From positions 1 through 11,730 of the forward strand of contig MHDQ01000306.1 of assembly GCA_001803565.1 (NCBI GenBank): DNA of 11,730 nucleotides, in the 5' to 3' direction. Positions 6,581 through 11,730 of this stretch are shown piece after piece. Made by a program: the position numbers and the translations under genes. The notes beneath the pieces are model-generated. The model searched no databases, was not told where the DNA came from, and saw only the letters and a list, made by a program, of their open reading frames with translations. The stretch's first letter is position 1. Each line of letters begins with the position of its first letter. This DNA comes from Nitrospinae bacterium RIFCSPLOWO2_12_FULL_45_22. Its GTDB lineage: Bacteria > 2-12-FULL-45-22.

Positions 6581-6969
6581 TTTTCTTTCTTCTCGGTCAA
6601 ATTTGCCAGGAGTTGGTTTATCCGGGCCCCATATTCTATGGATGGATCAAATTTGAAGATCAATTCCGGGACATAACGTAGATTGAGTCTCTTCCCGATT
6701 TCTCCTCGGATAAAGCCTTTGGCGCTCATAAGTCCTTTAAAAGATTCCTCTTTCTCGGCTGTTTCCCCCAGGATACTGATAAATACCTTGGCCTGGCGCA
6801 GGTCATCAGAAAGGACTACCTTAGTTAGGGTTACAAATCCTATGCGCGGGTCTTTTATCTCATGGATAAGCAGGTTAGAGATCTCTTCTTTAATAAGCTC
6901 CCCTACCCTATCGGATCGCTTATATTGCCTCATTTTATCAGGACAAAAGAAGTGGTCTTTGGCTGACAT
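6577..6969 (-). CDS. rbfA: 30S ribosome-binding factor RbfA
   Basis: A KH-like assembly factor that binds the 30S subunit near 16S helix 1 and helps late maturation and cold adaptation. The 130-residue protein shows the family hallmarks: R-x-x-R-x-x-x-x-I-x-x-E-I at about 14-30, D-P-R-I-G at 40-44, then V-x-L-S-D-D-L-x-x-A-K-V-F-I-S and the C-terminal R-Y-V-P-E-L-x-F-x-x-D. Most family members begin near residue 13 (M-R-Q-Y-K-R). I keep the ATG at 6969 because a strong AGAGGGGG (about 6978-6986) lies 8 bases before it, while the internal ATG at 6933 has no such site. That gives a 12-residue extension. It follows ylxP by 35 bases and overlaps the PHP gene by 4. Confidence 0.97.
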   Translation of the reverse strand: MSAKDHFFCPDKMRQYKRSDRVGELIKEEISNLLIHEIKDPRIGFVTLTKVVLSDDLRQAKVFISILGETAEKEESFKGLMSAKGFIRGEIGKRLNLRYVPELIFKFDPSIEYGARINQLLANLTEKKEK

Positions 6970-7004
6970 GGCTTCAACCCCCTCTTATTGACTCTAGGTT
7001 TGAG

Positions 7005-7286
7005 CTAGAACAATTCTATTTGGTAGTTGATGATCTGGGCAGGATAAAACCCTTCGATAAAATTGATTACAGACTGAAGTATGTTGCTCACCTGGGTACT
7101 GTCGTTGTTAATAGTAACTACTCCCAGCGTTGTTTTTCTCCATTTGTCATTATCTTCAATCTCCGCAATAGAGACATTAAATTTGTTTCTTATCCGATCC
7201 TTGATACTTTTGAGAATTTGCCTCTTGTCTTTTAAGGAGTTATTACCGGGGAGATATAGATCTATCACACATAAACCGATCTTCAT
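7005..7286 (-). CDS. ylxP: YlxP-like protein (DUF503)
   Basis: A 93-residue protein of the DUF503 family, small ferredoxin-fold-like proteins encoded between infB and rbfA in many bacteria. The opening, with a hydrophobic beta strand followed by L-P-x-x-x-S-L-K-D-K-R (residues 12-22), is the family signature, as is the later run of charged residues around the D-x-W segment. A role linked to ribosome function has been suggested for YlxP homologues, but the biochemical activity is not established. It lies 42 bases after infB and 35 before rbfA. Its AGG ribosome-binding site, about 10 bases before the ATG, borders a GC-rich hairpin at 7299-7323. Confidence 0.95.
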   Translation of the reverse strand: MKIGLCVIDLYLPGNNSLKDKRQILKSIKDRIRNKFNVSIAEIEDNDKWRKTTLGVVTINNDSTQVSNILQSVINFIEGFYPAQIINYQIELF

Positions 7287-7298
7287 TGCGCTTCTACC

Positions 7299-7323
7299 TG
7301 CCTGCCACCCTGGGGCGCAGGCA
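7299..7323. repeat. GC-rich inverted repeat between infB and ylxP
   Basis: TGCCTGC (7299-7305) pairs perfectly with GCAGGCA (7317-7323) around an 11-base loop. The GC content and wording differ from the AT-rich surroundings and recall GGCAGGCA-type dispersed repeats. On the minus-strand mRNA the 3' arm of the stem borders the ylxP ribosome-binding site. No U-tract follows, so it is not an intrinsic terminator. Confidence 0.55.
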
Positions 7324-7328
7324 CGGTT

Positions 7329-9350
7329 TTAGATCTTCCGGGCTACTGCTATTTCTTCATAAGGTTCAATTATATCCCCTGTCTGCCAGTCGGAGAATTT
7401 ATCTAAACCAATGCCGCACTCATACCCGGCAGTGACTTCACTAATATCCTCTTTAAACCGCTTCAGAGAGGTCATTTTCCCCTGGTAGATTACTGCGTTA
7501 TCCCTGAGGACGCGAATATTGGCATTTCTCATGATAACCCCATCGGTAACATAACATCCAGCTATTATCCCTGCCCTGGGTATCCGGAATAATTGACGTA
7601 CCTCGGCACGACCCAATACCCTCTCTTCTATTAATGGTTCCAGTAGCCCCTCCATAGCTGCTTTGACATCGGCAATAACATCATAGATAATATTATAGAG
7701 TCTCACATCCACTTTTTCTGTTTCTAGCAACTCTTCGGCCTGGGGTGTGGGCCGGACGTTGAAGCCAATAATAATAGCGTTGGCCGTGAAAGCCAGCATC
7801 ACATCACTCTCTGTAATCCCTCCTACTCCATTATAGATGACTTTTAATTTTACCTCTTCAGTGCTTAGTTTTTCTAAGGAATTAGTAAGGGCCTCTGCTG
7901 AACCTTGCACATCGGCCTTGATGATTATATTTAACTCCTTCACGCCCCCCTTTTTAATCTGTTCATGCAATTGCTCCAGGCTAACCGTAGCCGTCTTGAC
8001 CATCCCCTCTTCTCTTTGTCTTTGCGCTCGGAGCTGGCTGATTTCCCGGGACTTCTTTTCATCTTCTACTACAATAAAAGAATCCCCGGCTTGCGGAACC
8101 CCAGAAAGACCTAATACTTCTATAGGGATAGAAGGCCCTGACTCCTTAACCTTTTTCCCTTTACTATTGATCATAGCCCGGACCTTGCCGTAATGTATCC
8201 CAGCTACGAATGAATCCCCTACCTTTAACCTCCCGCTCTGGAGCAAGATAGTAGCTACTGGTCCTTTGTTCTTATCCAGCTCTGCTTCAATAATAACACC
8301 TTTAGCTGGGCGGTTAGACAGTGCCTTCAACTCTAATATCTCTGCCTGGAGCAAGATCATTTCCAGGAGTTCTTTTATGCCGATCCGTTTTTTAGCCGAG
8401 ACTTCCACAAAAATGGTATCCCCTCCCCATTCTTCTGGGGTTAAGCCTAATTCAGAAAGGTCTTTCTTTACCTTTTCTGGGTTAGCGTTAGGTTTATCAA
8501 TCTTATTTATAGCTGCTACTATGGGCACTTTAGCAACCCGAGCATGGGCTACCGCCTCTTTAGTCTGAGGCATAACCCCATCATCAGCGGCTACTACTAA
8601 AACCACTATATCGGTAACTTGAGCCCCACGGGCCCGCATCGCTGCAAAGGCTTCATGGCCGGGGGTATCTAAGAAGATTATCTTCCCTTTCTCCACCTCT
8701 ACTTCATAAGCACCAATGTGCTGCGTGATCCCACCCACCTCCTTGTCCATGACATTGGTCTGGCGGATAGCATCTAGCAACAGGGTTTTACCATGATCCA
8801 CATGGCCCATAACAGTAACAACTGGAGACCGGGAGACTAATATCTCTTTAGTTGGTTGAAAGTGTTCACTAATAATCTCATCGGAATAAAGGGGTAAAAT
8901 CTCGGCTTCATATCCATATTTTTGAGCTAGAGTCTGAGTAACATTGGGATCCAACATCTGGTTTATATGGGATATTATCCCCATTTCCATAAGGTTCTTT
9001 ATAATCTCTTTGGCTTTACAGTTAAGCCTTTCGGCCAATTGCTTTACCGTTATATTCTCTCCTAACTTGATCTTTTTCCGAGGGACTAAGGTTTCCTCCT
9101 TAGGGAGTGGTTCAGGTGGGAGCGGACGATATTCTTCTTTTTCTTCTTCCTTTTCCTCCTTTTCCTCCTTTTCTTCCTTTTCCTCCTTCGGGGGCTCTCG
9201 TAAGATCGCACGCACCAATTCTGCTGTCTCTTCATCAAGAGAACTAAGGTTGCTCTTGACACTGATGCCTTGTTTATGGAGCTCAGCTACCAGGGTTGGG
9301 CTGTCTAACCCTAGCTCTTTGGCCAACACATAGATCCTGATATTTGTCAT
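7329..9350 (-). CDS. infB: Translation initiation factor IF-2
   Basis: The GTPase that brings formyl-Met-tRNA to the 30S P site and promotes 50S joining. The 673-residue protein has an IF2_N helical module (about 1-50), a Glu/Lys-rich low-complexity linker (about 54-75), a second IF2_N module (about 95-145), then the G domain: G1 G-H-V-D-H-G-K-T at 182-189, G3 D-T-P-G-H at 228-232, G4 N-K-I-D at 282-285, G5 S-A-K at 318-320. The beta-barrel and C-terminal fMet-tRNA-binding domains follow and are complete, ending in the I-G-L-D-x-F-x-D-x-x-x-G-D-x-I-E box. The N-terminal region is short compared with E. coli IF-2. The ATG at 9350 has AAGGA about 6 bases upstream. A structured leader (9372-9436) precedes it. 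Confidence 0.99.
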   Translation of the reverse strand: MTNIRIYVLAKELGLDSPTLVAELHKQGISVKSNLSSLDEETAELVRAILREPPKEEKEEKEEKEEKEEEKEEYRPLPPEPLPKEETLVPRKKIKLGENITVKQLAERLNCKAKEIIKNLMEMGIISHINQMLDPNVTQTLAQKYGYEAEILPLYSDEIISEHFQPTKEILVSRSPVVTVMGHVDHGKTLLLDAIRQTNVMDKEVGGITQHIGAYEVEVEKGKIIFLDTPGHEAFAAMRARGAQVTDIVVLVVAADDGVMPQTKEAVAHARVAKVPIVAAINKIDKPNANPEKVKKDLSELGLTPEEWGGDTIFVEVSAKKRIGIKELLEMILLQAEILELKALSNRPAKGVIIEAELDKNKGPVATILLQSGRLKVGDSFVAGIHYGKVRAMINSKGKKVKESGPSIPIEVLGLSGVPQAGDSFIVVEDEKKSREISQLRAQRQREEGMVKTATVSLEQLHEQIKKGGVKELNIIIKADVQGSAEALTNSLEKLSTEEVKLKVIYNGVGGITESDVMLAFTANAIIIGFNVRPTPQAEELLETEKVDVRLYNIIYDVIADVKAAMEGLLEPLIEERVLGRAEVRQLFRIPRAGIIAGCYVTDGVIMRNANIRVLRDNAVIYQGKMTSLKRFKEDISEVTAGYECGIGLDKFSDWQTGDIIEPYEEIAVARKI
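9135..9190. repeat. Tandem 9-base low-complexity repeat inside infB
   Basis: About five imperfect copies of a 9-base unit (ttttcctcc on the plus strand) encode repeated Lys-Glu-Glu in the linker between the two N-terminal modules of IF-2. Such tracts change length by slippage. In-frame unit length preserves the reading frame. Confidence 0.8.
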
Positions 9351-9371
9351 AATATTTCCTTTTCACTATCA

Positions 9372-9436
9372 CCCATTAGTAGGGGCTAGTATCTCTGCCT
9401 GTCTTTACTAATGGGCTAACACAGAGGTCAGTCCCC
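9372..9436 (-). promoter_or_regulatory. Interleaved stems upstream of infB (pseudoknot or switch candidate)
   Basis: On the minus-strand RNA, segment B (9415-9406) pairs with B' (9381-9372) as ten perfect base pairs. Segment A (9436-9422) pairs imperfectly with A' (9397-9382) through GGGG:CCCC, a short middle helix with one G-U, and CTCTG:CAGAG. The order is A, B, A', B', and A' abuts B'. The helices can therefore form an H-type pseudoknot or exclude one another. The 3' end lies about 13 bases before the infB ribosome-binding site. No U-tract follows. Found by eye, no energy calculation made. Confidence 0.5.
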
Positions 9437-9453
9437 ACAGCAGGTTGTAATCT

Positions 9454-10011
9454 TTAAAGAAATTTCTCTCTTTGGTGGATATAACTCTCGATTTTTAATG
9501 CAAATTTTTCCTCTTTTATCCCCACTGCATTCCGGGGTGAGCTGCCTAAGAGATCTCCTAGCCGGAGCGAGTCAAAGATATAATAATGCCTAATTCCTTC
9601 CTTGTTGGCGAGGAAGAGGTAATTTTTTTGGAGGTTTTGCCCGATATCATTAGCTAATAATAACAGTTTGGTCTTTTTACTTTTTAAGGCCAATTGCAGG
9701 TTGGTTTGTCCGGAGACCGCTTTACCCGCCTTGTAAGCGAGGCCGATCAGGGCCCCGAGTTTATCCTCTAATTTTTTTATGATCTCTGCCCTTAAATCCT
9801 TTCCTGAGATGATCCTCTTCCTTTTTAAGGCCCGGTTTAAGCAATCTTGAGAGGGGCAGATATATACCCCCTTCCCTGGCAGTTTACTATCCAAATCAAT
9901 AATTATATCCTTTTGGGGCGACAAAACCATCCGGAGCAATTCATTTCTAGACTGCTTATTATAACAGCCGACACAGGTTCTTTGGAACTGGTTTTTTTCA
10001 GGATTCGGCAT
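9454..10011 (-). CDS. YlxR-YlxQ fusion: DUF448 zinc-ribbon-like domain plus L7Ae-like RNA-binding domain
   Basis: A 185-residue protein joining two domains that are separate genes (ylxR and ylxQ) in Bacillus. Residues about 8-80 are YlxR/DUF448, shown by R-T-C-V-G-C at 11-16 and the L-P-G-K-G-V-Y-I-C-P segment. Residues about 85-180 are L7Ae/YlxQ-like, with G-L-A-Y-K-A-G-K-A-V-S-G and the hydrophobic K-L-L-L-L-A-N-D strand. YlxR homologues have been described as RNase P modulators (RnpM), and L7Ae-fold proteins bind kink-turn RNA. Fused forms are known, chiefly in Gram-negative groups. The start overlaps the nusA stop by 14 bases, indicating coupled translation. infB follows after 103 bases containing the structured leader. 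Confidence 0.93.
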   Translation of the reverse strand: MPNPEKNQFQRTCVGCYNKQSRNELLRMVLSPQKDIIIDLDSKLPGKGVYICPSQDCLNRALKRKRIISGKDLRAEIIKKLEDKLGALIGLAYKAGKAVSGQTNLQLALKSKKTKLLLLANDIGQNLQKNYLFLANKEGIRHYYIFDSLRLGDLLGSSPRNAVGIKEEKFALKIESYIHQREKFL

Positions 10012-11101
10012 CGCCTGTAAGGTTTTCTAGCACAGCTTCGGCCTGCTCCCCTGCCCGGTATTTTTCAGTATATTCAGCTTCAGTACACACAGCCAGTCTC
10101 CATCTAGTCAGTTTAGAGGTTAAGCGAATATTTTGTCCTTTCTTGCCGATAGCTAAGGGAAGTTGGTCATCATCAACTATCAATATCATAGATTGATCTT
10201 TCTGATTTACTTCTACCCGTTTGACTTTAGCTGGTACCAATGCGTTACGGACGTAGGTTACGGGGTCTTCTGACCACCGGACAATATCTATCTTTTCTCC
10301 TCTCAGCTCCTGGACAATAGATTGCACTCTACTCCCTCTCATCCCCACACATGCACCAACTGGGTCTATATCTTTTTGGTGAGAAACTACTGCTATCTTG
10401 GAGTGACCTATAGGTTCCCGGACTACCCCTTTTAACTCTACCAGACCTTCAGCAATTTCTGGTATTTCTAGTTCAAACAACTTTATTAATAGGGCCGGGT
10501 GCGTTCTAGAAATTATGATCTGTTGTCCCTTGCCGCCACGCCTCACCTCCAGGATACAGGCCTTGATCCTGTCACCTCGTTTAAGGAATTCCCTGAGAGG
10601 TTGTTCTTTCTTGGGGAGTAATGCCTCGGCCTTACCCAGGTCAACAACCAGGCTCCCTCTTTCCTCCCGCTGGACAATGCCAGTAACCAGGTCTCCCTGC
10701 CGGCCTTTAAAATCAGTGTATATAATTTCTCTTTCGGCTTCCCTAAGCTTTTGGAAGATGATCTGCTTAGCAGTCTGGGCCGCTATCCTGCCAAAAGCTT
10801 TACCTACTTCTATAGGAATCTCAATAATGTCTCCGGGTTCTATACCCTCTTTGAGCCGAGAAGCTTCAGCTAACAATATTTCCGCCTTAGGCTCTTGCAG
10901 GTTCTCTACTACGCGCTTTACGGCAAATAACTCTATATTACCACTGGTACTGTTGAACTTAGCCTGGATATTGTCTGAAGGGCTAAAATGTTTCCTTGAG
11001 GAGGAAGTAACGGCTAATTCAATAGCCTCAATAATGACCTGCTTACTGATCCCTTTTTCTCGCTCTATTTGATCTAAGACTCTAATCAGATCATGATCCA
11101 T
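9998..11101 (-). CDS. nusA: Transcription termination/antitermination factor NusA
   Basis: Binds RNA polymerase near the RNA exit channel and modulates pausing, intrinsic termination and antitermination. The 367-residue protein has the NusA N-terminal domain (about 1-125), an S1 domain (about 133-205), KH1 with G-M-R-G at 253-256, and KH2 with G-K-K-G at 319-322. Both GxxG loops are intact. It stops soon after KH2, so the C-terminal acidic repeats of E. coli NusA are absent, as in most phyla. The ATG overlaps the rimP stop by one base (TAATG), and its own stop overlaps the ylxR/ylxQ start by 14 bases, so the three genes are tightly coupled. Confidence 0.99.
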   Translation of the reverse strand: MDHDLIRVLDQIEREKGISKQVIIEAIELAVTSSSRKHFSPSDNIQAKFNSTSGNIELFAVKRVVENLQEPKAEILLAEASRLKEGIEPGDIIEIPIEVGKAFGRIAAQTAKQIIFQKLREAEREIIYTDFKGRQGDLVTGIVQREERGSLVVDLGKAEALLPKKEQPLREFLKRGDRIKACILEVRRGGKGQQIIISRTHPALLIKLFELEIPEIAEGLVELKGVVREPIGHSKIAVVSHQKDIDPVGACVGMRGSRVQSIVQELRGEKIDIVRWSEDPVTYVRNALVPAKVKRVEVNQKDQSMILIVDDDQLPLAIGKKGQNIRLTSKLTRWRLAVCTEAEYTEKYRAGEQAEAVLENLTGDAES

Positions 11102-11568
11102 TAAAATTCCACCTCTAACTGGGCCTTAGTGATAGCAGAGAGAGGGATGGAAATAGTCTCTCCACTGCTCAACTGGAGCTTCACTCTCTCACCCTCTAAC
11201 CCCTTTAACCACCCAGTGAATTTTCTTCTGGCCATGATGGGGGTTGAGGTAGTTAATTTAACTAGCCGGCCAGTGAATCGGTAATAATCTTCTTCCTTTT
11301 TTAAGGGGCGATCCAACCCTGGAGAAGATACTTCCAGTATATATTGCTGATTAATAACCTCCTCTATATCCAGAAGCTCCCCTACCTGATAACTGATGTT
11401 TTGACAATCATCAAGGGTAACTCCACCTGGTTTGTCTATGAACAACCGCAGGTACCAGTTCTTCCTTTCCTTTTTAAACTCCAGGTCTACCAAGTCCATC
11501 CCCTCAGAATTTATCACGGGCTTAACTAACCTCTCTATTCGCTCTAACAAATCTCCTCTTTCCACCAT
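11101..11568 (-). CDS. rimP: Ribosome maturation factor RimP
   Basis: Needed for 30S maturation, acting early with S12 and pseudoknot formation in 16S rRNA. The 155-residue protein has the two-domain RimP layout: an N-terminal alpha/beta domain ending in the Y-x-L-E-V-S-S-P-G-L-D-R-P-L signature (about residues 80-93), then a small Sm-like barrel (about 95-155). Length is typical. The ATG at 11568 has only a weak purine stretch (AAGAAAG) before it. It is the first recognised gene of the minus-strand operon, as in most bacteria. A terminator-like hairpin lies 35 bases upstream, so expression may be conditioned by readthrough. Confidence 0.98.
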   Translation of the reverse strand: MVERGDLLERIERLVKPVINSEGMDLVDLEFKKERKNWYLRLFIDKPGGVTLDDCQNISYQVGELLDIEEVINQQYILEVSSPGLDRPLKKEEDYYRFTGRLVKLTTSTPIMARRKFTGWLKGLEGERVKLQLSSGETISIPLSAITKAQLEVEF

Positions 11569-11591
11569 CTTTCTTAGACGCTGTCAATCCA

Positions 11592-11633
11592 GTAAAACAA
11601 AAAAGTGGGCTTCAGCCCACTTCTTTATTTTTT
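11592..11633 (-). terminator. Bidirectional intrinsic terminator-like hairpin upstream of rimP
   Basis: AAGTGGGC (11603-11610) pairs with GCCCACTT (11615-11622) around a 4-base loop. On the minus strand the stem is followed at once by six T and then GTTTT. On the plus strand T-rich DNA follows as well, so it reads in both directions. It may end a gene lying to the right of the window, or act as an attenuator in the rimP leader. Confidence 0.75.
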
Positions 11634-11646
11634 AGATTTAAAAATT

Positions 11647-11675
11647 ATGATAACATAAATATCTTACTTATACAA
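11647..11675 (-). promoter_or_regulatory. Candidate promoter upstream of the rimP operon
   Basis: On the minus strand TTGTAT (11675-11670) and TATCAT (11652-11647) are 17 bases apart; the -10 box matches at five of six positions, the -35 at three or four. Transcription would start near 11640, upstream of the hairpin at 11603-11622, so the leader of about 72 bases would contain the terminator-like structure. Confidence 0.4.
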
Positions 11676-11730
11676 TCTTAATACCGTGAGAATGTTGTTT
11701 TTCCTTGACTTGTTGCGGTGCTGAAATATA
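11668..11730 (-). CDS. Possible 3' end of an upstream gene (partial)
   Basis: One minus-strand frame is open from the right edge to a TAA at 11670-11668 and would encode about 20 residues ending H-G-I-K-I-V. The hairpin about 45 bases further on would then be its terminator. The other two frames are also open for nearly as far, so coding evidence is weak and no family is recognised. Confidence 0.2.
   Translation of the reverse strand, partial: YISAPQQVKEKQHSHGIKIV

Noticed and set aside
7020-7332. Two overlapping plus-strand open frames opposite ylxP
   Set aside because: Both are antisense to the clear DUF503 gene and show no family features.
8944-9333. Plus-strand open frame opposite the infB N-terminal region
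   Set aside because: Its Phe-Ser-Ser repeats are just the complement of the Lys-Glu-Glu tract of IF-2.
10515-11072. Long open frame on the plus strand opposite nusA (185 codons)
   Set aside because: It lies fully inside nusA on the other strand, has a low-complexity Ser/Leu/Arg-rich translation and no recognisable domain; nusA is certain.
11582-11587. Perfect TTGACA on the minus strand just before rimP, considered as a -35 box
   Set aside because: The matching -10 position would fall inside the rimP coding sequence and no TATAAT-like box is there.
1-11730. CRISPR array, tRNA/rRNA genes, transposase or phage genes
   Set aside because: No regularly spaced direct repeats, no cloverleaf-like segment in the gaps, and no such protein among the supported genes.

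Overview
The window looks like chromosomal DNA of an uncultured, probably Gram-negative bacterium of moderate GC content. It is dominated by the conserved translation/transcription cluster around nusA and infB. The intergenic spaces hold palindromic short dispersed repeats of a kind common in environmental and candidate-phylum genomes. I cannot place the organism below that level from this sequence. A DUF1285-like protein, a YlxR-YlxQ fusion and a membrane-anchored TPR protein fit a didermic lineage better than a Firmicute, but this is inference.

Layout. Bases 1-122 hold a palindromic dispersed repeat that runs off the left edge. Then come a small DUF1285-like gene (+), a convergent inositol-monophosphatase-family gene suhB (-), and a divergent promoter region. 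Next is a plus-strand block truB - rpsO - pnp (1603-5112). It converges on a minus-strand operon that, read in its own direction from the right edge, runs rimP - nusA - ylxR/ylxQ fusion - infB - ylxP (DUF503) - rbfA - PHP-domain phosphoesterase - TPR membrane protein (11568 down to 5189). No rRNA, tRNA, CRISPR array, insertion sequence or phage gene was seen.

How the genes work together. RimP, RbfA and S15 act in 30S subunit assembly. IF-2 drives initiation. NusA controls elongation, pausing and antitermination. YlxR/YlxQ are RNA-binding proteins of the same operon. TruB makes pseudouridine 55 in tRNA, and PNPase degrades RNA. In many bacteria these genes form one co-directional operon (rimP-nusA-ylxR-ylxQ-infB-ylxP-rbfA-nrnA-truB-ribF-rpsO-pnp). 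Here that operon is split: the truB-rpsO-pnp half is on the opposite strand, nrnA and ribF are absent from their usual slots, and a PHP-family protein follows rbfA.

Most worth a second look: (i) two interleaved complementary pairs just upstream of infB (9372-9436) that could form an H-type pseudoknot or a two-state switch; (ii) the split and inverted operon; (iii) the PHP protein in the NrnA slot; (iv) a terminator-like hairpin lying between a candidate promoter and rimP; (v) a strong rpsO promoter whose long leader holds dispersed repeats. I did not find a clearly new multi-gene system. The genes are mostly core housekeeping and the novelty, if any, is in the leaders and the gene order.
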